Source: Arcobacter sp. F2176
GTDB lineage: Bacteria > Campylobacterota > Campylobacteria > Campylobacterales > Arcobacteraceae
Assembly: GCF_004116465.1 (NCBI RefSeq)
Contig: NZ_PDJV01000003.1
Span: 225,752-289,751 of the forward strand
Direction of reading: 5' to 3'
DNA: 64,000 nucleotides
Shown here piece after piece: positions 37,165 through 44,615 of the stretch; positions within the stretch are counted from its first letter, which is position 1, and every line of letters starts with the position of its first letter. The translations under genes and the position numbers were made by a program. Under the pieces are notes generated by a model. That model made no database searches. It was not told where the DNA came from and saw nothing but the letters and a program-made list of their open reading frames with translations.

Positions 37165-37713
37165 TTATCTTTCAAAAATTCCATCTATTATTAATTTAAT
37201 AAGTCCATTGCCTGATATTAAATTAATATTGCCACTTAGAGCCAAATTATTATAAACTAATTTGCCACTTTTCCCCGTGTGAACAAATAAGCCTTTATAT
37301 GCTTTTTCTTTTTTTATTTGTTCATCTAGTTTATTTATATCACTTGCATTTATATATTTTGAGTATCTTTTGACCTGTACTAAATATAATCTTTTTTCAT
37401 TCTCTACAATATGAATAAATCTCCCATCTACTCCACCGTCACCCGTGTATTTTTCATTTCTTATAATATCAATATCTTTTCTTTTCTCAAGAGTATTTAA
37501 AATTAACTCTTCCATTACAAACGGGTCAATTTTTCTTAAATATGAAAATATTTGCCCTTGATGTTCAAAGGCTCTAATCTTTGCTAATGTTTTATTAGCT
37601 GATTTTTTTCTCCATGCGTGAGATTTTTTTTCTCTAGTTCTAAAGAATAACCACAAGCAAAAACAAGAAAATATTACTACAGTGCTATAATAAAATATTT
37701 CTTCTATTCTCAT
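37165..37713 (-). CDS. Membrane-anchored Mrr-type restriction nuclease
   Basis: 182 residues. An N-terminal helix (about 5-23) anchors it; the rest is a PD-(D/E)xK core: FVMEELILNTLEKRKDIDIIRNEKYTGDGGVDGRFIH (metal-binding D) followed by YLVQVKRYS (the QxK motif), near 88-118. This is the Mrr_cat layout. Mrr enzymes usually attack modified DNA; one tethered to the membrane of a conjugative element might act on DNA during transfer or on competing elements. That role is inference. Confidence 0.78.
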   Translation of the reverse strand: MRIEEIFYYSTVVIFSCFCLWLFFRTREKKSHAWRKKSANKTLAKIRAFEHQGQIFSYLRKIDPFVMEELILNTLEKRKDIDIIRNEKYTGDGGVDGRFIHIVENEKRLYLVQVKRYSKYINASDINKLDEQIKKEKAYKGLFVHTGKSGKLVYNNLALSGNINLISGNGLIKLIIDGIFER

Positions 37714-37714
37714 T

Positions 37715-37963
37715 TTATTTCTTTACTTTAGAATGTCTTTTAAGTTGTCCTAATCTTTGTTTAAAATATTTAATATATTTAACTTTCTGATTTAAGAAAA
37801 AAGAATCAGGTTGATATTCAAGCCAATGCACTAAAAAAGTTTGATGTGACTTTAAAGATTTATCTATTGCATTTGCTATTTCTTCATTTGTTTTTGCTTT
37901 TTTTAGATTATTTAATGCCTTTTCTGTTTTAGTGATTCTTAAGTTTAATAATATATTTTTCAT
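37715..37963 (-). CDS. Small helical protein
   Basis: 82 residues, basic and helical (LRITKTEKALNNLKKAKTNEEIANAIDKSLKSHQ). One base separates it from the Mrr-type gene and it overlaps the next upstream gene by 4 bases, so it is in the same unit. Not recognised. Confidence 0.5.
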   Translation of the reverse strand: MKNILLNLRITKTEKALNNLKKAKTNEEIANAIDKSLKSHQTFLVHWLEYQPDSFFLNQKVKYIKYFKQRLGQLKRHSKVKK

Positions 37964-38190
37964 TCTCCACCTTTACAAAGGAATAAAATTGCTTCAAAGC
38001 TCCATTTTAGGATATACCAACCGATTAAAGTGGGAATAAGTATAAAATTTGTAGCAATTTTAACAGCTTCAAAAAAAGTATTTATATTTTGTTCAAAAGC
38101 AATACTAAAAAAGAAAATAATTGTAATAATATATATTGTACTTAATATCAAAATATTTGTTTTAGTAAGTGGGCTATTCAATTTAATCAT
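37960..38190 (-). CDS. Small two-helix membrane protein
   Basis: 76 residues; hydrophobic segments at about 11-31 and 42-70. Overlaps both neighbours by 4-8 bases. Not recognised. Confidence 0.5.
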   Translation of the reverse strand: MIKLNSPLTKTNILILSTIYIITIIFFFSIAFEQNINTFFEAVKIATNFILIPTLIGWYILKWSFEAILFLCKGGE

Positions 38191-38767
38191 TTAATGCTCC
38201 TTTACAAATTTTGTTTTTAATCATGTCTATTTTTTCTCTCTCTTTTTTCTTTTTTAAATCTCTTTCTCTTTGCTCTAGTTTTTCTTTCCCCATTGATTTA
38301 TTATAATCTCTTGTATTAATAATTCTTTTATAATTTATATTAGATATTGGACATTTCAAATTCATATCTTTTATAATTTGTAATAATTCTCTATCCTTAT
38401 CTAATTTTTTATATTTATTGTTTTCTATTTCTTTATTTCTAAGAAATATATAAATAATTAAATATAAAAGAGGGGGTATTATATACAAATACTCACTAAA
38501 ATTATATTCTTTTATGAAATTTGAAATTATTAAACTTGGAAATAATGTTGTAGCCATTCCAAACATATTACCCAATATTATTGCTTTAAAATCAAATACT
38601 ATTTCTAAAGCCATTGAAAAGAATACTATTGAGAAAACTATAGATACTATCATAAAATATACTTCCTCTTTTTCTCTCAATATAGCATCAAATGCTATAA
38701 TAAAAAATGGTAAATTCATAAATAACATTATCATAAAACTTTCGTTTACTTCTTCTTCACTGTTCAT
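38183..38767 (-). CDS. Multi-helix membrane protein with charged tail
   Basis: 194 residues with four or five hydrophobic segments up to about 110, then a long cytoplasmic tail that is extremely charged (ELLQIIKDMNL, then EKLEQRERDLKKKKEREKIDM). Not recognised. Overlaps the next gene by 8 bases. It may be the scaffold of the small membrane-protein cluster; that is a guess from its size. Confidence 0.55.
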   Translation of the reverse strand: MNSEEEVNESFMIMLFMNLPFFIIAFDAILREKEEVYFMIVSIVFSIVFFSMALEIVFDFKAIILGNMFGMATTLFPSLIISNFIKEYNFSEYLYIIPPLLYLIIYIFLRNKEIENNKYKKLDKDRELLQIIKDMNLKCPISNINYKRIINTRDYNKSMGKEKLEQRERDLKKKKEREKIDMIKNKICKGALND

Positions 38768-38803
38768 GCTCTGCCCCTATTTTATAATATTAGTTCTTAG
38801 CAT

Positions 38804-39073
38804 TTAACTAAGAACTAAAACAATTAAGATTAAGGCTATACAACCTAATCCAACTAAACAATATTTTACATATCTAATAAAATATAATTTATTTAACTTT
38901 TTATCAGTAAAAACAAATTTATATATTAGATAAATAAATACCCACCAAACAACAACAAACAAAATATTTTTCAAAATCATAGTTAAGAAAAAAGGAATTA
39001 TAAAAGCATTTGCAAAAGCTTTTATTTTTGCTTGTTCAACTATACTAAACATTAAAATTAAATTTTTAATCAT
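38804..39073 (-). CDS. Small membrane protein
   Basis: 89 residues, two or three hydrophobic segments (17-36, 38-52, 68-88). Starts 17 bases after the promoter-linked gene at 39267. Not recognised. Confidence 0.5.
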   Translation of the reverse strand: MIKNLILMFSIVEQAKIKAFANAFIIPFFLTMILKNILFVVVWWVFIYLIYKFVFTDKKLNKLYFIRYVKYCLVGLGCIALILIVLVLS

Positions 39074-39090
39074 CTTAATACCTTTTAGTA

Positions 39091-39267
39091 TTAAGATGAA
39101 ATAATTATGTCATTAATAGCATTTTTAGGGGCATAAATACTATCCTCAACATCATCATCTTTATCAAACCAAACTTGAACATAAAAAGGCTCTTTATACC
39201 ACTTATTTTCTTTTGCTATTTTAGCCCAAAACTTTCTTTCTTCTTCGATTTTTTCTGCTTTTGTCAT
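39091..39267 (-). CDS. Small acidic protein from the operator-controlled promoter
   Basis: 58 residues (MTKAEKIEEERKFWAKIAKENKWYKEPFYVQVWFDKD, then an acidic end). A longer in-frame start at 39324 would run through the promoter and operator, so I place the start at 39267, where AAAGGA precedes it. First gene behind the left copy of the ACCCAA operator-promoter. Not recognised; an autoregulator is possible but it has no obvious DNA-binding motif. Confidence 0.55.
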   Translation of the reverse strand: MTKAEKIEEERKFWAKIAKENKWYKEPFYVQVWFDKDDDVEDSIYAPKNAINDIIISS

Positions 39268-39295
39268 GTATATCCTTTCTTTTAAAACATGTATA

Positions 39296-39345
39296 ATTAT
39301 ACCCAAATTGGGTATAAAATGCAAGTAAATTAACCCAATTTGGGT
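39296..39345 (-). promoter_or_regulatory. Promoter with two palindromic operators (left copy)
   Basis: Minus-strand TTGCAT (39324-39319), a 17-base spacer and TATAAT (39301-39296). The spacer contains TATACCCAAATTGGGTATA, a near-perfect palindrome at 39298-39316. A second ACCCAATTTGGGT lies at 39333-39345, centre to centre 32 bp, three helical turns. A protein on the first site would block RNA polymerase. The same arrangement recurs at 40139. Confidence 0.8.
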
Positions 39346-39353
39346 GTAAATTT

Positions 39354-39578
39354 CTAAATTATTTTTAGCTTTAAATATTCTTCATTATAAATAAAATATT
39401 TAGTTAATAATAAATTCAAAAAATCAACACTTCTTTTAGAATCTACACAAGAATATTTTATAATTTTAGGTAAATCTTTAAAAATTATTGTACGAGCTTT
39501 ATTAAATGAAATATAAGTAGAATCTTTTTTTTCATTTTCAAAATAAACATCATTCGGCAAAATTTCTAATACAATCAT
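39354..39578 (-). CDS. Small protein downstream of the J-domain gene
   Basis: 74 residues (MIVLEILPNDVYFENEKKDSTYISFNKARTIIFKD onward), soluble, no motif recognised. It lies 47 bases after the J-domain gene on the same strand and is probably in its operon. Confidence 0.5.
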   Translation of the reverse strand: MIVLEILPNDVYFENEKKDSTYISFNKARTIIFKDLPKIIKYSCVDSKRSVDFLNLLLTKYFIYNEEYLKLKII

Positions 39579-39625
39579 TTTATATACCTTTTAAATTGAT
39601 TTTAAAAGCCTTTAAAGGCTTTTTC

Positions 39626-40111
39626 TTATGAAGCCTTTAAACTTTTATTACTGTTGATTGGTTTTCGCTCTGTTCTCTTTCCTTGCATAGTTGTACAACC
39701 ATATTTATTCTTAATATCTTCCAGATCCATTTCTTTTCCATAACCTTTTTTTCTTTCTCCGTAATACCACATTTTTTTTACTCTTGCCCATTTAAAATTT
39801 AATTTTTTTAATTCATCTTTGATATCTTTTGTATCTCCACTAACCCAAATCCATGAGCCGATAATATTTATTTCTATATTTTCAAATCTTAATATTTGAG
39901 TAACTATTTTTTCAAGCTCTAAATTAAACTCTTGTGAGAAAAATATATCTTTTTCCAATAGCTCGTTATATACAGAATTTAATATTTTAAACTCTTCATC
40001 TGTTCCCCCAACATCAGGGTGTAACTTTTTAGCTAAAGTTTTATATGTTTTTTTTAACTGTTCTAAGTTTTCTATTCTTCCAAATTCTTTTAAAATTTCT
40101 TCTCTGTTCAT
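39626..40111 (-). CDS. J-domain protein
   Basis: 161 residues. The N-terminal J domain (MNREEILKEFGRIENLEQLKKTYKTLAKKLHPDVGGTDEEFKILNSVYNEL) has the HPD motif that stimulates DnaK-type ATPases. The C-terminal part (IIGSWIWVSGDTKDIKDELKKLNFKWARVKKMWYY) is a small module I know from phage and plasmid proteins of unknown role. There is no G/F or cysteine-rich region, so it is not a full DnaJ. It is driven by the right copy of the ACCCAA operator-promoter. Confidence 0.78.
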   Translation of the reverse strand: MNREEILKEFGRIENLEQLKKTYKTLAKKLHPDVGGTDEEFKILNSVYNELLEKDIFFSQEFNLELEKIVTQILRFENIEINIIGSWIWVSGDTKDIKDELKKLNFKWARVKKMWYYGERKKGYGKEMDLEDIKNKYGCTTMQGKRTERKPINSNKSLKAS

Positions 40112-40138
40112 CTTTTTGCCTTTGTTTTAATGTGTATA

Positions 40139-40188
40139 ATTATACCCAAATTGGGTATAAAACACAAGTAAAATAACCCAATTTGGGT
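40139..40188 (-). promoter_or_regulatory. Promoter with two palindromic operators (right copy)
   Basis: Minus-strand TTGTGT (40167-40162), 17 bases and TATAAT (40144-40139). TATACCCAAATTGGGTATA fills the spacer at 40141-40159, and ACCCAATTTGGGT lies at 40176-40188, again 32 bp centre to centre. It controls the J-domain gene and is nearly identical to the copy at 39296, so one repressor should act on both. Confidence 0.8.
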
Positions 40189-40287
40189 ATAAGTTTTCAA
40201 ATTCTTTTTGGCTAATATACTTACATATACCATTCAAAAAATTACTAACTACATAATCATACTTACTAAGGTTTTTTTCTTCATCAC

Positions 40288-40412
40288 TTGTAATAATTAT
40301 GTAATTACAATCAAGATTTAAAAATTACAGCTAAAAACACAAAAAAAGTCCGCTAAACCTATTTTTCTATTAAAAAATAGGTTGGCAGGATAGTCATTCC
40401 GTGACACGGAAT
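40288..40412. other. oriT with IncP/MOBP-like nic
   Basis: Three inverted repeats: TTGTAAT/ATTACAA (40288-40310), AACCTATTTTT/AAAAATAGGTT (40356-40383) and ATTCCGTG/CACGGAAT (40396-40412). Between the last two, the minus strand reads CTATCCTGCC, matching the RP4 nic core ATCCTG with cleavage expected after G, between 40386 and 40385. In RP4 too an inverted repeat bound by an accessory protein lies just 5' of nic. The site is next to the accessory gene and the relaxase, and the nicked strand is the relaxase's coding strand. Confidence 0.78.
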
Positions 40413-40475
40413 AACAGAATCGCTACTAAAATTGGGTTTTATTTTGTTATAATTAAAATAAAAAAGGTGTTAGAA

Positions 40476-40850
40476 ATGGCAAGAGAAAACATCGTAAAAA
40501 CAAGGTTAAATGACGAAGAAAATAGTTTTTATATCAAAGAGTTAAAAAAGATAAAACATTCTAAGTTAGATATGTCTAAGTTAATTAGATTATCACTAGA
40601 TCAATTTTTTAAAAACAATAGGTTTGAAGCAACTGAAACATTTAATGCACTTTATAAAGTCTTATTACACATAACAGTTGATCTAAGTAGAGTAACTGGA
40701 AATTTAAATCAGATAGCATACCATCTAAATAAAAATGATGATGTCGATTCTAAAGAAATAGTTAAGGCAGTTAATGAATTGGCAGAACTTCACAAAAAAG
40801 GTTTTGAAAATTACAAGGGGTTAAAAAAAGAGATAGAGAAGATGATTTAA
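40476..40850 (+). CDS. MobC/TraJ-like relaxosome accessory protein
   Basis: 124 residues. MARENIVKTRLNDEENSFYIKELKKIKHSKLDMSKLIRLSLDQFF is a ribbon-helix-helix region; the C-terminal part (SRVTGNLNQIAYHLNKNDDVDSKEIVKAVNEL) is the typical MobC helical motif. It should bind the inverted repeat by nic and help the relaxase open oriT. The start at 40476 has AAAGGTG 6 bases upstream; an in-frame ATG at 40401 would read through the oriT repeat. The only plus-strand gene in the central element, divergent from the J-domain gene and convergent with the relaxase. Confidence 0.8.
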   Translation: MARENIVKTRLNDEENSFYIKELKKIKHSKLDMSKLIRLSLDQFFKNNRFEATETFNALYKVLLHITVDLSRVTGNLNQIAYHLNKNDDVDSKEIVKAVNELAELHKKGFENYKGLKKEIEKMI

Positions 40851-40852
40851 AA

Positions 40853-43800
40853 TCATCTTTCTAAACCTCTGTTCATATTTCTAAATATAGATTTTTGTTT
40901 ATTTTCTATAGTTCTAACTTTTAATTGATTCATAAAGCTTAAATTACTTTCTTTAAAATTGTTTACCATGCTTTTAGATTTAGCAGCTAAATTATTTAAT
41001 TCTTTAGGATTAGAATTTAATTTAATCTCTTGAGTTAAGTCTTTGAATTGATTAATTTTACGATTAATAATTAAGTCCTCGAGTGAACTATCTTTTATAA
41101 AGTGTTTGATCTCTTTGTTATAATTAATTTCATCTAATTTATCGTAAATAGTTTTCGTTACTTCTAACTTTTCATTTTTAGGTAATTTAGAATTATTTAC
41201 ATTTGTAATAAATTGATTTAAATTTAAATTTAAATCAATTCCTATATCTTTAAATTTCTCCAGGTTGTCATGTAAAGTGTCTTTAAACTTATCATTAAAT
41301 CTTTCATGCTGCACATTTAATAAATATGAGTTAGTGTCCTTAATCTCTTTTAAATTTGAGTTAAGAGCATAAGTAATATTTTTAGCAGCAGAAATAATTT
41401 TGTCTTTGTTAGATAAGTTAATACTATTTAATTTTTCTTTTTCTTTTTTGTTATGATCTACTAAAGAAAGATCTATATTTTTAACTAGATCTTTTATTAG
41501 TAAATTTTCATTTTTAACAAGTTCATCATAATTTAATTTTTCTTTTTCTTTTGGTTTTGTATTGACAATATTAATATCTTCTTGAGGTTTGTCCTGGTGT
41601 AAATTTTCTTTTTCTTCAGAAAGAACTATTGAGATTTTTTCTTTTGGTTTTAACTCTTCATTCTTATAGATTTTTGTTTGAGGTTTATCCTGGTAATTAT
41701 CAGGATCAATGAAATAAGATTTTTCTATTATAGAAGAATTAAAATCAATTTTATTTTTGATTTCATCAAGATTATTTGCATAATCATTAATAGCATAATC
41801 ATAGTATGATTCAATAAATAACTTGTCAAAATCATCTAGTTTATCAATTAATTTATTAGCTGCTAAAAATTGACCGTCGTCGAGCTTGTTAATAATATCT
41901 TTTGTAAGATTTTCTTTTTCAATATTTTTAAAATAATCTTCTTTAAATTTGTCAGTAAGTTTATTAAAGTCAGTAAGTTTATCAAAGTACTTAATAAATT
42001 CTTTTTCTTCTGCTGCTTCATGTGGCATATCTTTTTGAAGTGTATATTCACTTTTAAGCTTATCTACATATCTATTTATAAACTCTTCTTTATAATCATA
42101 GTTATACATCTTTTGATTATATTCGGCAGTTAAGTACTCATTTTTATAGTGCTTAATATCTTCTTGAAAAATATCTTTCCATATCTCGAGGTTAATCTCT
42201 TTCGGACTAATTTGAAGTATCTCTCCATAAGCTTTAATTGATAAATTAATATCACTCATATTAATTTTATTAACTATATCAAAAGAATTAAGATCTAAAT
42301 TCTTAATAGATTTTTCAGCTATTAGATCAAGCTTAGAAAGTGTTTCATTATCCAAAGATTTAGAATCAGTAAATTTAAGTTTCTCTAGTTCAATTTTATA
42401 ATCTATATTTTTATTCTTAATAGTATGTTTATAATCGTTATTATGCCAATTAACAAAAGTCTTTTCTGTATTTACAACATCTTGTTTAATGTCAATATTC
42501 TTAAACTCTTTAACACTTAATTCCTGGAATAATTTAGTAGGATTTATTTTTAATCTGTTTAATTGTGATTGATAAATAGTGTCATGCTCTTTTACTTGAT
42601 CTATTATTTTTTTTAAATAAAATTTTTGAGTAAATTTTTTATCGTCTTGAAGTTTATTCAACTTATTTAAAACAATATTTTTATCCTGGTGATTGAGTTT
42701 AATTGCTTTAGTTTTTAAGAAAACTTCTTTAGTCGCAAATTTTGAAATATCAATTCCATGTTTTTTTAATTTATAAATAGGTATTTCATAGTTTTTTCTT
42801 ATGTTTTGTTGTAAAGTTCTAATCTCTCTAATACTTTTTAAGTAATCTTCTTTAGTTAATGTTTTATCCTGGTAATAACTAATTTTATAAGAGTTTAAAA
42901 CTGATTTTAATTCTTTATGTATGATATCTCTAATATCTTTATTAAATTTTGGTAAAGGGTTTTTATCCAGGTAATCAGTTTTTAAATTAGTTAAGTTTTT
43001 TATTGTTTTCTGATTTAAAAATGTTGTTGATTCATTAATTGCTTGAGATAATTTTTCTATATGTAAAAACGATTGTGAAAGTATACTTTTATCAAGTATT
43101 TGTTTTTCTGTTTGTATTGCATTAAATGTTTTTATTGATGTGTCTAAGTTTTTAAATCCGTAAGTTATGTTTTTATTACTCTCTAAATCTATATTATAAT
43201 TTTTATCCGTGTTCAGTTTACTTAAAAAAATATGTGCTTGATCTAGTTCAAGCTTTTTATTAAGCATTAATTCTCTTGCTTCATCTACTTTTTGAGAAAG
43301 CTCTTTGTATGAATGACTATTTTTTATTAAAACACCTGTAATTTTTGATTGATTTTCTTTTAACTTTTGATAATTTATATTAGCAATTTGAGATTCATAT
43401 TCTAAATTATTTAAAAGAGTAATACAAGCTTTTAGATCTGCGTATTTACTAGATATATTTTTATTAATGTGATACAGTTCTGTTCTTAAATTATCTTTTA
43501 ATACATTTTTTTCTTTATTATAAAATATAGTTTTTAATTCATTGTTAATTTCATTTTTACGATTTTTTAATTGAGTAATTCCTTCTTGAGTACTTAAAAG
43601 TCTTTCTCCAAGTTCTTCAATATTGGTAGTTTTCATTTTTTCAATATTTGCTTCAAACCAACTCATATTTTTAGATTTAATATACTCTAATCTATCCGTC
43701 ATTGATTTAATTCTATCTATGTTAAGCGTAGCAACATAATTAAGCCCTCTATCTTGTAAATTTTCAGCCCATGACTTACGAATATTTTTTATATCATCTT

Positions 43801-44425
43801 TTAGTATTCTTAATTGTTTTTCTGTTTGTGGATTAAATGATCTTATTATTGCATGTACATGAGTATGCTCTTTGTCAGTATGCAAAGCAAAAACATATTC
43901 ATAACCTTTATCCCTAAACTCTTTGTTTAAAGTATCTCTAGCAGCTGCCATAATTTCTTTGTCATTTGTTCCTGGTATTTCAGAAGTTGAAAATAAAATA
44001 TGATCTGCGTCTTTTCCATTTGTTCTATTTTTTGATGAAAAAGTAGTTTGCCATTCATTATAAATTTTATTAATATCTTGAATGTTAGTTAATATTTCAC
44101 CATTTGAAGTTTCAAGATTATAAATTAAATTTTCTTCATTTATTCCAGGTGTTAGATCATTTTCTTTATCTTCTCCAGGTGTTAGATCATTTTCTTTATC
44201 TCTGCCGATATATTGAATGGCTTTTTTAACTGTATAACTTTTTATTGTTCCTTTTCCTATTTTTTTATCGTCCTTAATGACTTTAAAAACTGCTTCTTTT
44301 GGAACAGAAGAATAATAAAAACTATTTAAAGCTTTCCCTTTAGATGAAAGTATAGAACCTCTTTTTCCGTTCTTTACTTTCTTTGCTTTATTTAGAAATT
44401 CATCTGTTAAATCAATACTCATCAT
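40853..44425 (-). CDS. MOBP-type relaxase
   Basis: 1190 residues. The N-terminal 240 residues hold the mobilisation nuclease domain, with DADHILFSTSEIPG near 145 and the metal-binding LHTDKEHTHVHAIIR near 185. The catalytic tyrosine is probably in the region before 75 (KAIQYIGRDKEN). The remaining 900 residues are lysine/asparagine-rich coiled coil, much longer than in RP4 TraI relatives. A 30-bp tandem duplication repeats DKENDLTPGE near residue 80. It nicks oriT, stays on the 5' end and is pumped by the secretion system. Last gene of the transfer operon. Confidence 0.87.
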   Translation of the reverse strand: MMSIDLTDEFLNKAKKVKNGKRGSILSSKGKALNSFYYSSVPKEAVFKVIKDDKKIGKGTIKSYTVKKAIQYIGRDKENDLTPGEDKENDLTPGINEENLIYNLETSNGEILTNIQDINKIYNEWQTTFSSKNRTNGKDADHILFSTSEIPGTNDKEIMAAARDTLNKEFRDKGYEYVFALHTDKEHTHVHAIIRSFNPQTEKQLRILKDDIKNIRKSWAENLQDRGLNYVATLNIDRIKSMTDRLEYIKSKNMSWFEANIEKMKTTNIEELGERLLSTQEGITQLKNRKNEINNELKTIFYNKEKNVLKDNLRTELYHINKNISSKYADLKACITLLNNLEYESQIANINYQKLKENQSKITGVLIKNSHSYKELSQKVDEARELMLNKKLELDQAHIFLSKLNTDKNYNIDLESNKNITYGFKNLDTSIKTFNAIQTEKQILDKSILSQSFLHIEKLSQAINESTTFLNQKTIKNLTNLKTDYLDKNPLPKFNKDIRDIIHKELKSVLNSYKISYYQDKTLTKEDYLKSIREIRTLQQNIRKNYEIPIYKLKKHGIDISKFATKEVFLKTKAIKLNHQDKNIVLNKLNKLQDDKKFTQKFYLKKIIDQVKEHDTIYQSQLNRLKINPTKLFQELSVKEFKNIDIKQDVVNTEKTFVNWHNNDYKHTIKNKNIDYKIELEKLKFTDSKSLDNETLSKLDLIAEKSIKNLDLNSFDIVNKINMSDINLSIKAYGEILQISPKEINLEIWKDIFQEDIKHYKNEYLTAEYNQKMYNYDYKEEFINRYVDKLKSEYTLQKDMPHEAAEEKEFIKYFDKLTDFNKLTDKFKEDYFKNIEKENLTKDIINKLDDGQFLAANKLIDKLDDFDKLFIESYYDYAINDYANNLDEIKNKIDFNSSIIEKSYFIDPDNYQDKPQTKIYKNEELKPKEKISIVLSEEKENLHQDKPQEDINIVNTKPKEKEKLNYDELVKNENLLIKDLVKNIDLSLVDHNKKEKEKLNSINLSNKDKIISAAKNITYALNSNLKEIKDTNSYLLNVQHERFNDKFKDTLHDNLEKFKDIGIDLNLNLNQFITNVNNSKLPKNEKLEVTKTIYDKLDEINYNKEIKHFIKDSSLEDLIINRKINQFKDLTQEIKLNSNPKELNNLAAKSKSMVNNFKESNLSFMNQLKVRTIENKQKSIFRNMNRGLER

Positions 44426-44615
44426 TTGACCCTAAGTCAGGATATTTAACTAAAGCTTGATAAATTGAATTCATTATTTCTAATTTACTCGAGATATCAA
44501 AAGTTAAATCTTTTATTTTTTCTTCCATATCATCTTTAGAAAGTGATTGAAGTACCTCTTTATTTTCATTTTGAAATTCATATTCTTTTGTTTCAGCATT
44601 AAATTTTATTTGCAT
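44412..44615 (-). CDS. Small acidic protein between virD4 and relaxase
   Basis: 67 residues (MQIKFNAETKEYEFQNENKEVLQSLSKDDMEEKIKDLTFD onward), helical and acidic. It overlaps the virD4 end by 17 bases and the relaxase start by 14, so it is firmly within the transfer operon. It could be a small partner of coupling protein or relaxase; no homologue recognised. Confidence 0.6.
   Translation of the reverse strand: MQIKFNAETKEYEFQNENKEVLQSLSKDDMEEKIKDLTFDISSKLEIMNSIYQALVKYPDLGSNDEY

Noticed and set aside
39268..39324. N-terminal extension of the small gene at 39091
   Set aside because: It runs through the operator and -10 region; the inner ATG has a proper ribosome site.
40401..40475. N-terminal extension of the accessory protein from ATG 40401
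   Set aside because: It would translate part of the oriT inverted repeat; the ATG at 40476 has a ribosome site and begins with a typical RHH start.
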